Below, piece by piece: positions 11,301-22,123 of a stretch of DNA of 64,000 nt. This DNA comes from Galeopsis tetrahit (lineage: Eukaryota > Streptophyta > Magnoliopsida > Lamiales > Lamiaceae). The stretch covers positions 13,934,881 to 13,998,880 of the forward strand of contig OY776122.1 of NCBI GenBank assembly GCA_963675135.1. Direction: 5' to 3'. The notes under the pieces were generated by a model. That model was given only the letters and a program-made list of their open reading frames with translations. It made no database searches and was not told where the DNA came from. The position numbers and the translations under genes were made by a program. Each line of letters starts with the position of its first letter. The stretch's first letter is position 1.

Positions 11301-11781
11301 TTGGGATCAGTTGACAAAGGTCTGAAATTTCAAAAAATGCCAAGTCAAGGGGATGCACTTGTGGGATTCTTGGATGCAGATTATGCAGCCAATGTTGATA
11401 CTCGAAAATCCTTAACAGGATATGTGTTCACTTTGTTTGGTACGGTTATTTCTTGGAGGTGTATTCACCAGTCCGTGGTTGCATTATCTACTATTGAAGC
11501 GGAGTACGTGGCCTTGACTGAAGCAGTTAAGGAAATCATGTGGCTGAAAGGGATTCTGAAAGAGATTGGTTTATCTCAGAGCAGTGTGATTGTCTTCTGT
11601 GATAATCAAAGTGCAGTACATCTTGCAAAGCATCAGGGGTATCATGAGATAACCAAGCATCATGGAGAAAGGTGTAGTCCAAGTGGTTAAGATAACTACT
11701 GAGGAGAACCCTGCTGATGGATTCACTAAGGCATTTTCAAAAGAGAAATTTGGTCTGTGTCTTAGGTTGGTTGGATTGTAG
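8394..11781 (+). pseudogene. Element E: degenerate Tork/Tnt1-like copia pol relic, interrupted by a solo LTR
   Basis: Plus-strand remains of a different copia lineage. Bases 8394-8629 encode the end of integrase (KVFWGEAVST, YLINRSPSS, a W-SGHAAD box and RALRCVFVG), then solo LTR H intervenes, and the same frame resumes at 9934 with YPLGVKGYKLW. RT follows at 10425-11027 (YKARLVAKGFTKKEG, LHGLNQSPRQWY, YVDDMLIV) and RNase H at 11244-11781 (GFLDADYAANVDTRKS, STIEAEYVAL, FCDNQSA, ending CLRLVGL and TAG). Frameshifts near 10200-10420 and several nonsense codons (for example at 8490, 11025, 11106) make it non-functional. Its 5' part lies left of element A, outside the window. Confidence 0.88.
8630..9933 (+). 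repeat. Solo LTR H (1304 bp) inserted in element E, TSD GTTGG
   Basis: Begins TGTTGGGATATGAATCC and ends GAGACCAACA, flanked by the direct repeat GTTGG at 8625-8629 and 9934-9938. Removing it with one TSD copy rejoins the element E integrase frame (FVG-YPLG). It contains TATAAATA at 9305-9312, a U5 stem with a C-rich loop at 9861-9893, and repeated AGAAGACT/CAGAAGA words. The terminus resembles the LTRs of elements B and C, so it is a relative left by LTR-LTR recombination. No coding sequence. Confidence 0.92.
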
Positions 11782-12650
11782 TAGTGACCTTTAATGAGAA
11801 GGTTGTTGTTCTTTTGGTAGGGAGCAGTGGTGGAGGTTTTCCTTTGAGAAGGATAGTTTAGAGTTATTTAATTCAAGGTGGAGATTTTGAGCTAAAGGTG
11901 GAGAATTGTGAGGTTTATCTCATAATCTCAGATCAGTAGAGTACTAGTCTGCTTATAGTAGTCTGTTGATATAAGCAGTTGTTGGGCGTATCAACTGATG
12001 GAGTCAGGCAAGCTAACTTAGGCCTGATCAGATGAGTTGGAGGTTTCCAGTCAGATGAGAAGGTGATGCTTAGAGTCTTATCAGATGAGGTGATCAGAAG
12101 AGTTCACATCAGCTGAGTAGATGTCTAGTAGCAGGGTTAGTCTTTTGGCTAAGTGTTAGGATATCAGAAGAGTAAAATAGAAGAGGGAGGTCTTCTGGTT
12201 GTCTTTTGATCGTTCTTCTGTTACGAGTACAAGTGAAGCGCAAAGCTGTCAATTCAGGTTTGACAATGGAGAAAATGTGAGTTTGTTAAGGGGTTGTAAC
12301 AACTTATCGGAGTCACACAATCAACACACAATGTAATTAACCTTGATCTATAAATGTTCCATAGCTTGTATTTGTTAAGATTGACGCGTACGGGCATTCG
12401 TTCTTGAGTTGTGAGTTCACGAGTGAAGTGAGGATAAATTCTCTTTCTGAGTGATGAGTGTGTAAACATTCTTTTATCAATCAAGATTGAAGTCGTGTGT
12501 CTAATGGATGTACATCAAGTTGATCGAACCACTTAAGTTCTTGTGTGCTCTGTTTTCTGTTCTCGTATTTTATATTTATGAATTGCTATCTTTGTTGAAT
12601 TTTTTTAAGGTACTTATTTTCTGTATTGATTGGAGACGTCAAATCATGCG
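11782..12650 (+). repeat. Element E 3' region and probable 3' LTR remnant
   Basis: After the pol stop a purine-rich stretch with AAGGTGGAGA words (about 11870-11906) leads into TGTGAGGTTTATCTC at about 11907, a plausible PPT-LTR junction. CTATAAATG at 12348 could be the LTR TATA box. I cannot fix the right end because no second copy is in the window; about 12600-12650 is a guess. The short minus-strand ORF here (12254-12484) has no recognisable content. Confidence 0.45.
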
Positions 12651-12779
12651 GTTAACTTGACAAAGATATATAATATCTCATATAATATCATTAAAATTTT
12701 ATGGGTATTAGATATTAAGATTAAATTTGTAATCAGATAGTCTACAAGTTGAAAATGTATGGACGATTTAGTTATTTTT

Positions 12780-13660
12780 TTGTCTTAGTTATATGGAAAC
12801 AACTGACCTACACATCAACTGATACAATTGAAGATCTGGAGACTAGAGACGACAAGAAGACCCTTGAAGACTCAGTCAATAAGTAATTAAGAACAGATGA
12901 CAATGTTCTTGTATGCCTTAGTCAACTGATTCTTACATGTTGAAATAAGTTGATAAACCCAATACAACTGATATGGACTCAAGCTATACAACTCGATCAA
13001 CTGCTCTTAACCCTAAAAGCTCCAACGACACATGTTGAGGGAAAAGACTCTTTTGGTAGACAAAATGAATGTTTAGTTCTAAGTTGATTCAATCATTTGT
13101 CTCATTCAAAGATCCGTTGAGAATCCATGTTCACTACAATGAATTGAACCAATTAAAAGATGACAACACAAGGAGTGAGGTGACATGCACGTCAGAGAAG
13201 ACATGGCGTGTACAATGCAACCCCTAGAGCATTTAATGCAAAGTTGGAAATAACAACATATCTCCATGACCGATCAAGTCATGAAGATTTGCATCATACA
13301 AATGAATGATTTGATTCAATTGCTAGTTTTTCTAAAAGTCAAATTCAAATCTCTTTATAAATACAAGAATTCATCCTTAAGAAGAAAAACACGAATATTC
13401 GAAACTTGAGAGGTGAATTGAAAAAGACCAACTCAGAAGGAGAGATACAAGAAGATTTAGTTCAGACGTTTATACTCAAGCTCTCAAGCTTCCTAAAATC
13501 TTACACTAGGCAGTTTTCAATTGAATATAGGAAACCAAGAAATGCCTAATTTATAGTTTGGCTAGCCCTTTTCGGGTTGTTTACTGTTATAATAGTGTGC
13601 TTATTAGATGGATGAACAATGAAAATATATCTTCAATAATTTACCAAATTTTGGAGGATC
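12780..13660 (+). repeat. LTR-like relic of unknown family
   Basis: The region reads like a copia LTR on the plus strand: repeated AACTGAT/CAACTGA words, a TATA box TATAAATA at 13356-13363 preceded by CTCTT, and a pyrimidine-rich stretch afterwards, but no coding sequence. No partner LTR or TSD was found. A diverged solo LTR is the best guess. Confidence 0.35.
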
Positions 13661-13680
13661 TTATTATTGATTAATTCAAT

Positions 13681-13986
13681 TGAAACGATTAAGCTAATCG
13701 TTCGAAGGAATTCGCGAACAAATACAGAAATGGGAGAAGATTGGAGAGAGAATTGGGAGGGAGAAAAACGGTTATCAAACCGAATGCATATCATAAGCGT
13801 GCCAAAGATGTGGGCAAATCACGGGTATAAATACCCGGCCCAATTACACAACAATTAAAGTCGCGAGTGCGACTTTATTCCACTCAAAGTGTGATATAAG
13901 AAAAACACATTAGAAACAGATTAATACACTCCCTCAACGACGCCGTTTAGCGAACATATTATCTTCATCTTCTCCAATGCGTAACA
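13681..13986 (-). repeat. Element F 3' LTR (306 bp)
   Basis: Plus strand TGAAACGATTAAGC ... GTAACA. It contains a palindromic TATA core (CGGGTATAAATACCCG) and a perfect 8-bp stem with a GAGT loop at 13857-13876 (AAAGTCGC/GCGACTTT). A 52-bp segment with the internal near-inverted repeat CGGTTATCAAACCG is absent from the other LTR. The polypurine tract (minus GGCAGGGGAGTAA) adjoins at 13987-13999. Confidence 0.95.
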
Positions 13987-14014
13987 TTACTCCCCTGCCA
14001 TTCTTTGCTTGTCC

Positions 14015-17000
14015 TCAAGCAAATAAATGGGTATACAGGGCCTGAAACTTCACAAAATCCTCCCACGTAGCCTCTGCGTCGGGCAAATGCGACCACCGAA
14101 CTAGCACTTCCGCCGCTGGAGCATTCCCGCGACGAATAATGCGGCGGGCCAGTATCTTCAATGGAGTCAACACCACCTTCCCGTCCTCGTCGAATTCAGG
14201 TAAATTCTGGGCCACCACATCTGTTTTACCTACTTTATGCTTAAGTAGAGACACGTGAAATGTAGGATTAAACTTAGCCGTTGTTGGCAGTGCCAACGTA
14301 TAAGCCACCACTCCCACCTTTTTAATCACTTGAAAAGGGCCAACAAATTTAGGGCTGAGCTTCCAAAGATGGCTCTTTCGCAAGGAAAGCTGCCTGTAAG
14401 GTCTCAATTTCAAATACACCCAATCTCCCACCTTGAATTCCCTATCCACCCTGTTTCGATTAGCATTTAGGCGCATCCGTTCTTGTGCTTGGTTTAGTAA
14501 CTATTTTATTTGCTGTAAAGTGTGTTGCTTGTCTTGAATCATCTACTCTACCCCTTGAACCGAACTCTGGAGAAAAGGCCCAAATGAAATCACCTTAGGG
14601 GCAAATCCATAAAGAGCTTCAAATTGGGATCTCTTTATGGAAGAGTGAAAATTGGTGTTGTACCAAAATTCAGCCAGAGGAAGCCATTGCACCCATAGCT
14701 TAGGATTTTTCCCACACATGCATCTGAGATAAGTTTCCAAGCACTGATTCACACGTTCAGTTTGGCCATCTGTCTGTGGGTGGTAAGCAGTACTAAGAAG
14801 TTGCTGTACTCCCAATATCTTAAGTAACTGCTGCCAAAATTGCCCCGTGAACACCTTGTCTCTATCTGAAACTATAGATGAAGGTAAGCCATGTAGTTTG
14901 TACACCTCTGAAATGAAAATTTGGGCCAGATCAGAGGCTGTGAAAGGATGAGCAAGGGCAATGAAATGGCTATACTTGGTCATCCTGTCCACAATTACCC
15001 ATATAGTGTCCTTATGACCAGATTTAGGTAGTTTCTCAATGAAGTCCATTGAGATATCAGTCCAAGCTTGGCAAGGGACTGGGAGAGGTTGCAATAAACC
15101 TGGAGACTTGAGTAACTCATGATTGCACAATTGGCAAACATGACACTCAGAAACTACTCCATGCACATCATCCTTCAAACCAGGCCACCAAAAAACCCCC
15201 TTCAGCCTGTGAAAAGTTACAGTTTCTCCTGAATGCCCCCCCTCAGTAGAGTTGTGGACATGTTCCACCAATTTCTTTCTTAACTCAGTAGCTGCCCCCA
15301 CATAAATTCTACCCTTGTATCTCACTAATCCCTCTTTGTAAGAATACAAAGAGAGATTATAGGGTGTGCTCAAGCTCTCTGTGATCACCTGAGATACCAA
15401 ATCATCTCCATCATAGCTATCTTGCACCTCTTCCACCCACCTTGGCTTCAATTGAGTTATAGCAGAACACTCCCCTAACTCTTGTGTTCTCCTAGACAAG
15501 GCATCAGCCACTAAATTTTCTTGACCAGCCTTATACTCAATTTTGTAGTCATACCCCTAAAGTTTGGTCAGATACTTGTGTTGCAATGGGGTAGAAATTT
15601 TCTGCTCCAGCAAGTATTTCAAACTCTGATGACCAGTCTTGATCACAAATGGTGCATGTATCAAATAGCTCCTCCACTTGTCTACAGCCAAAATGATAGC
15701 CAAAAATTCCTTTTCATAAATGGAAAGCCCCAAAGCCTTACTCAAAAAAGCAATAGGGTGTTTTTCTTGTGATAGCACAGCTCCTATTCCCCCATAACAA
15801 GCATCAGTCTCCACCACAAACTATTTACTGAAATCAGGTAGCTGCAACACAAGGGCTGATATCATAGCAGCTTTCAACAGTTGAAAAGCTGCTTCTGCCT
15901 CTGGACCCCAGATAAATTGCCCCTTCTTTGTTAAGAATGTTAAAGGCTTGGCAATGGTGCCAAAATGCCTAACAAACCTCCTATAGTAGCCAGTCAGCCC
16001 CAAGAACCCCCTCAGCTCCTTGATTGTGTTGGGTGAAGGCCACCCCTGTATAGCTTGTATCTTTTGAGGGTCTGCCCTTACCCCTGTATCAGTGATGATA
16101 TGACCCAAGTACTCCACTTGAGGCACTCCAAACACACACTTAGAGGCCTTAGCTTTTAAGGTGTTATCCACCAAGATCTGTAGAACTTGTTTCAAATGTC
16201 TTTGATGATCAATCATATTCTTGCTATAGATTAAGATATCATCAAAGAAAACTAGCAGAAAATCTCTTAAGAAAGGTGCAAACAACCTGTTCATGATGGC
16301 TTGAAAGGTTGCAGGTGCATTAGTTAGCCCAAATGGCATCACCACAAACTCATAGAGTCCTGAAACAGTTGCAAAAGCTGTTTTCTGTATATCAGGTGGA
16401 TGTACCCTAATCTGATGGTATCCTGCCCTCAAATCAATCTTAGAAAATAGCTTGGCCTTCCCCAATTCATCCAACAAATCTTCAATCAATGGAATTGGGT
16501 AGCTATCCTTTACTGTAATTGCATTCAGCTTCCTGTAGTCTATACAGAACCTCCAAGTACCATCCTTCTTCTTCACTAAGAGCACTCGTGATGAATAAGG
16601 GGAATTACTGAGTTGAATAACTCCACTGTCCAGCATCTCCTTAACCAATTTCTCAATCTCTTGCCTCTAGAGGTAAGGATACCTATATGGATGTTGTTTA
16701 ATAGGCTTCTCTCCTTCCTTGATTTTAATTTGATGATCCAACTGCCTTTGAGGAGGAAGTTCAGTGGGTGGTGCAAACACTTCCTGAAATTGCTCAATGA
16801 TTTCTTCCAATTCAGGTGCCACTGTGCACTTTTCAAACTCTGGATTACCCTTCAAATAACATACATACCCCAGCTCCTCACACTGCTTCCTTTTCACCAT
16901 TCTTTTCAACTGTTTGCCTGAAATCATGGTAACCTGAATCTTCTCCTCCCCTGTGCCCTGTAATATGATTGTTTTTCCTCCCTTCTGAAATTGCACCTGG

Positions 17001-18733
17001 TGGAGACTGAAGTCAAATGTAATAGGGCCCAGCTGACTTAGTATATCCACCCCAATGACCATATCACACCCTCCTAACCTCAGAATTCTGACTGGGGCAG
17101 TGAATTTGCAACTACCCATCATCCATTCAAAACTTGAGCACCTTGAGTTACACTCAATCCTACTCCCATCAGCTATGGTCACCATCAAGGAGTGAGTGTA
17201 CTCCACCACACAACCCAACCTCTTGGCAGTGTTGGGATCCAAAAAACTATGTGTACTTCCAGAATCCAGGAGAACTGATATCTCCTGATTCCCTACTCTC
17301 TCCACCACCTTCACAGTATCAGGATGTTGATGCCCAGCCAAAGCATTCATTGAAACTAAAGGTTCTATCACTTCATTTGGATCATCCTCCAACACAAGTT
17401 CATCTTCTTCCTCACTTTCCCCTTCTTCTTTCATCAGAATGACAAACACCCTCTTACACTTATGCCCAATGTGATATGTTTCATCACAGTTGAAACATAA
17501 ATTCTGTTTCCTTCTAGCATCCATCTCAGCTGGTGTCAACCTCTTTGCAGTGGGTATCTTAGCTCCTGGAGGACTTGGTTTAAAGCCTCCTGCTCCTTGC
17601 TCCTTATTCTTATTATCATTCTGCCATGGTGTTTTAGCAGCAGTACCCTAAGTTGACCTATAGCCAGGCTTATTCACCTTGTCTCTGCTATTAATAACCT
17701 GCTCCTGTCTCAAAGCCAACTGAACTGCCTCAGTGAATCTAGTTGGTTTGAAGGTTTGCACTGCATACCCAATTTCTTCTTTCAAACCCCCTAAAAAACC
17801 TTTGACAAAATAACTCTCAGTTATGAAAGGATGCTCTTCACACACAAATGATTTGAGTTCTTCAAATTCTTTCACATACTTCCTCACAGTAGAAGTTTGT
17901 TGCAATTTGTGAAACTTGCTTACAACATTTTCATCCTCTGGATTAGTGAATCTCTCGTTCACTAACTCCTAAAATTCATCCCAAGTTAGCTCCTCTCTCC
18001 CCTCAATGTAATCAATATACCAGATGTCAGCCTCACCCTTCATATTGATAGCAGCTAACATAATTCTCTCATAATCAGGCAAAGGATTGAACAAAAAATA
18101 CTTTTGGCACCTCCTTATCCATGATCTAGGATTGTCACCATTAAACTTAGGGAAATCTACCCTAGGTTTTTTGACATTTGTTAGACAATCATTAGATCTA
18201 GCAATATTATGATCATTAGGTGGTGTAGGATACCTATTCCCCTCATTCTCCTTTCCTAGTGGATGTTTTCTAGGAAATCTAGGATCATACCTTCCACCTG
18301 AGTGTACTGCTACCCTTGGAGCTGTTCCAGCATTGGAACTACCCAGTGATTGGTTATCCAAACCTGCAGGAACACCATAATCTCCAAAATCCGGCCTCCG
18401 CGTATGAAGTGGTGGTGTGGGTAAAATTCCAGCCTCATTTCTTCCGGGTAAATTGATTGCTGGTCCTCTAGGCACTCCTTCAACATTCTCAACTGACTTT
18501 GAGTGCTCAGCTCCATCCTCCACCATCGGAGTTTTTCCTTTGTCACCACTCAAATGTTTGAGTAACTCAGCCATTTGTTGTCTCAACAGTTCGGTTTCCT
18601 TTGCTTGCTGCTCGAAGCACAATTTCATCTAATTCATTCCTTCAGTCAGATCGCTCTTAAATTCGTTGAATTGAGTTTCCAATGCCCTGAACTGAGCTTC
18701 GAGTGAAACAATTCGATCTGTTTGGGTCACCAT
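14015..18733 (-). pseudogene. Element F gag-pol polyprotein, one frame broken only by eight TAG codons
   Basis: The frame starts at ATG 18733 (MVTQTDR) and ends at TGA 14015-14017, 1573 codons. Order: Gag with coiled coil and a RSWIRRCQKYF motif (18.6-17.7 kb); CCHC knuckle CFNCDETYHIGHKC and aspartic protease LLDSGSTHSFLD (17.5-16.7 kb); RT with a VLLVKKKDGTWRFCIDYRKLN box and FFDDILIYS (16.6-15.8 kb; FFDD replaces the usual YxDD); RNase H ending in MADALSRR; integrase with an H-H-C-C finger, DRDKVFTGQFW and YHPQTDGQTERVNQ; and a chromodomain (LVRWSHLPDAEATWED) near the end. Stops lie at plus 18629, 17969, 17648, 16667, 15821, 15557, 14543 and 14501, all CTA on plus (TAG), all in one frame. 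No frameshift is needed anywhere. Confidence 0.93.
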
Positions 18734-18766
18734 GTTAAATCGCGCGGAACGTAGCGTGGAATGCTA

Positions 18767-18778
18767 GCTCTGAGGCCA
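18767..18778 (-). other. Primer binding site of element F
   Basis: The minus strand reads TGGCCTCAGAGC one base after the LTR. It differs from the common TGGTATCAGAGC at two positions, so either a mutated tRNA-Met site or a different tRNA. Confidence 0.7.
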
Positions 18779-18779
18779 C

Positions 18780-19033
18780 TGAAACGATTAAGCTAATCGT
18801 TCGAAGGAATTCGCGAACAAATACAGAAATGGGAGAAGATTGGAGAGAGAATTGGGAGGGAGAAATCACGGGTATAAATACCCGGCCCAATTACACAACA
18901 ATTAAAGTCGCGAGTGCGACTTTATTCCACTCAAAGTGCAATATAAGAAAAACACATTAGAAACAGATTAATACACTCCCTCAACGACGCCGTTTAGCGA
19001 ACATATTATCTTCATCTTCTCCGATGTGTAACA
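18780..19033 (-). repeat. Element F 5' LTR (254 bp)
   Basis: Same as the other LTR but lacking 52 bp after GGGAGGGAGAAA. The stem AAAGTCGC-GAGT-GCGACTTT is at 18904-18923. Followed by TSD TCAAT. Confidence 0.95.
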
Positions 19034-19544
19034 TCAATCCATCCATATCTTTATTGGAGTAAATTGAATTTTTTTCGTATTGTTTATTTTTATTATTCTA
19101 AATTTGAAAATAATTTCAAAGTGCCTACACCTATTTGAAAAAAAAAAGAAAAATCTACACCTATTATTGACAGCGTAGCCCTTCTCAATTCCAACCATAT
19201 TTATGTAAAATCAGAATGTGCACAACATTATAATCTTCTATATTGCATTAAATAAATCTGATGTAACTGTGGATGGTGGAATTGGTCCCCTCGAATTAAT
19301 AGGTACTTGGATGGGATACCGTTACAATAAAAATAAAAAAATCAAAATCAAAATCTGACATCCAGCATGAATATATATACAAAGTGCAATACATGAGCCC
19401 TTGCAAGTTATGGGCCTAAGCATTGTAAATAAGGAAACATAATATATCAAATCTCAAAGGCCACGGATAAATACACCGCCCGCCCCACTTCTCCCTCCTC
19501 CGTCGCCGTCGCCGCCGCCCCCAATCGTTGCGTTGCTTGCTTGA
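19034..19544 (+). promoter_or_regulatory. Upstream region of the host gene
   Basis: AT-rich with poly-A and poly-T runs and no ORF. GATAAATAC at 19465-19473 is a TATA-like box about 80 bp upstream of the first ATG. The stretch 19478-19530 is CCG/CTC-rich, typical of a plant 5' UTR. Promoter call by position and motif only. Confidence 0.4.
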
Positions 19545-20971
19545 ATGGATGAGTTCAGAGGTGTGTGTTTCCAGAAATTTAATTTGTTGTTTATTATTGC
19601 TCTCACCGATCCACTAGATCTGTAATAATGTGTTTGGTTTTATTTTTTTTCAATTTTTTTCACTACAGTTTTCTTTATATGAGATTGTTTTGGATCTGTA
19701 AAAAATACCAGTTTCAAACAATTTTTATATTTTTTTTCGAATTTTTGTAACTTTTTCTATAGGAAGTTTGTAACACGGTATCTGAATCTGAAACAGAACA
19801 TCCTGCCAAACGGCTTCGATCATCATCCGATGGTTTAACAAAAATCGGCTTCTTGGTTGAGACCTTTAGAGAAAACAAATTAATACAACCCGATCGAGGT
19901 GAATTTCAAATATTTGTGGTTGACGATCTCAATTTGAAACTTTCCGAATATCATGAAGAAAATCATGATCATGATTATAAGTTTATTACTCCTAAAATCC
20001 GAATTGATGGGAAAATTTCCAACTGGGCGGGTTGTGTTTTAAATTCCACCCTTTATATGTTTTCGGGTTATGTGAATGTGCGGAATGAATTTGAGGATGA
20101 TGATGATGATGATGTTGAGTATGAAGAAGAAATAATCCGTGAAAGAGGATGTCGGAAATATGCTTTTGAAGAAGAGGATTTGAGGCGTGTTGGCTGCGTG
20201 AAGAAGCTGGATCTTGCTGATCTTGATGTAATTGCTAGTATGAATTACCCCAAAATTCTCCCTCGTGCCATCCCAACTCCTGATGGTGAAAAAATCCTAG
20301 TTATCCAGTATTTCATCGACCCTCGTTGGCCTGAACGAGCTATCGAGTTGTTTGATCCTTCCACAGAGTCTTGGACTCATTTCACACAAGGATTTCCCAT
20401 AGGTAATCGTCCTTATATGATAGCTAACTCAATCACAATCAAAATCTGGTATTATACTTTCCTAGATAACTCTACGTTCGTGGTGAATACGAGTCATGGA
20501 GATTTGGTGCTGAATCTTAAAGATAAAGTGTGGAGGAGTTTGTCTGAGCTTCCGTTTCCTCCTTATGCAATGGGTATTCATAATGATTTTTGTGTCGTAA
20601 CAATTGATCGTCGATATTTGGTGGGGTGGGATACTGTATTTGATATTTCAGCTGAGGCAAACTTAGATGAAGAAGCTATTACCGTCATTCCTCTACCTCT
20701 ATCAACAAGGGAAAAGGTGGTGAGACCTTTAGATTGCTGCCATTTTATGTCTCGACCTTCCATGGCCCTTGTTGATCGTAAAGACGATCAAAAACTCTAC
20801 CATACCTGCTTTATAGAACCAGAGAAGTGGGGTCGCCCTCACCTAATCATGGATGCTTATTCCATTGATCTTAACAACCTCAAAACTGGCCTCACTGACT
20901 CCAGAAAATTTAGGCTTGATAGTGAAATGGAAGACTTGCTTATCCAGTCTGTTTCTCTGTTTACCATTTGA
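19545..20971 (+). CDS. Host gene: kelch/galactose-oxidase-like propeller protein of unknown function, two exons
   Basis: The only convincing non-transposon gene. A large open exon (in frame from 19763 to TGA 20971) continues upstream of any good ATG. A consistent model is exon 1 19545-19562 (MDEFRG), intron 19563-19762 (GTGTGT...TTTTTCTATAG) and exon 2 19763-20971, giving 408 aa in phase. A donor two bases earlier would put a stop in frame. The N-terminus has a basic AKRLR patch, then repeated beta-rich blocks: WAGCVLNSTLYMFSGYV, AIELFDPSTESWTHF, VWRSLSELPFPPYAMGIHNDF. These resemble kelch or F-box-associated propeller blades; no F-box is visible. An Asp-rich stretch (FEDDDDDDVEYEEE) sits on a GAT microsatellite. 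Specific role unknown; flanked by elements F and G. Confidence 0.75.
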
Positions 20972-21781
20972 TTAGTAGTAGTAGTAGTATTCTCTGCTTT
21001 TCATTTTAGTAAATCTTAGACCGTGGTTAATGACTTGAGAATATTTCAACCTTGATAGTGAAGGGTGTGTGAAATTGATAATGTTTGAATGGTCCTCCTG
21101 TCTGCGGAATAAGGAGTTAGCTAGTTGGCTTTTGTTTAATTTCTTATTTATGCATGCTATGCTATCCCAACGAAAAAGATGAATGTGATCATCCTTTGTG
21201 TTAGTGACCAAAGTGCATGATGATACATGAAACGTGGCCTTTCATACACGATCAGAAGCTACTACTTTGAACTTTCAAGAATCATTTCCCACAAACCGAA
21301 TGAGGCATGACCCTCCTCAAGCTATACATAAGAGAAAATGAGTTATGAATCAAATAAATAAAAATATATATATATTTTTTTTCAAATATTGGGTGTGCTA
21401 CAGCCCACCTTAGCATGGTGATAGTATGGACAGTTCAATATCTCAAGCATTTTAGACTAATGTGGTGTGTCCTGATCAGAAATCTACAGTTTTATATCCA
21501 GGCGATTTTCCATAAGTTTTGACTTGAGTATTTGCTTGTTATTGATGAATTTGTGGTGAAATGATTCATTTTAAAATATGAATCTTGGTGTTTCAAAAAT
21601 AATTGATGTGGACCTAAACTCTCTACGGTTTGAAGAAGAAGATGGTATGCAATAAAAGTCACCAAATATGTTGTTAGTACTCGGGTTCATTTTTATAATT
21701 TTTATTTGAGTGAACACGAGTTTTAAAGAAAATTAATTATTTATGTAAAAAGTTATTTATGTAAAAAATAGAAGTAAAAAT
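20972..21781. other. Host gene 3' flank, AT-rich
   Basis: Starts with a (TAG)n microsatellite at 20974-20989 right after the stop codon, followed by a probable 3' UTR. An (AT)n tract lies at about 21363-21373. No coding sequence or repeat partner in the window. Confidence 0.5.
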
Positions 21782-22123
21782 AAGGCACCGTAACCCAACA
21801 GTGGTATCAGTAGCCTGCTTCCGCCGTCGGCCGCCTTGCCACCGCATCTCTCGTCGGAATTAGTTTTCGCCGCCTCTCTGTGTGCGGCTTCCTTCGTCCG
21901 CCAGAATCTGAACCGTCGACTGCCGCATTGACGCCTCTGTGCGCAGCCCCCCAGTAGTACAGATTCGCGCCCGCCATCTTTGTGGGTCTACCGTCGCCGT
22001 TCGTGCTCAAACCAATTCAGCCGTTGCGCCGCCACCTGCAATCTAGCCTCCGTCCAGATCTGTGCAGTCCGTCGTCAAGACACTCGCCGCCTCTGTGAGT
22101 GCCGCCGCTGCTAACGGTAAGAG

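Larger units (their letters stand above)
13681..19033 (-). mobile_element. Element F: complete Ty3/gypsy chromovirus (5353 bp), TSD TCAAT
   Basis: Near-identical short LTRs at 13681-13986 and 18780-19033, flanked by TCAAT at 13676-13680 and 19034-19038. Minus-strand order is gag, protease, RT, RNase H, integrase, chromodomain. The small size, roughly 300-bp LTRs and C-terminal chromodomain suggest a Reina-type chromovirus (family assignment inferred). The LTRs differ by four transitions over about 250 aligned bases plus one 52-bp indel, so F looks older than B or D. It is non-autonomous now because the polyprotein carries eight TAG codons. Confidence 0.95.

Noticed and set aside
12254..12484. 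Minus-strand 76-aa ORF in the E 3' region
   Set aside because: Lies in a probable LTR and shows no family features.
14501..18631. TAG in element F as a reassigned glutamine codon
   Set aside because: Host and neighbouring elements use TAG as a stop and other young elements avoid it; methylation-driven mutation explains it more simply.
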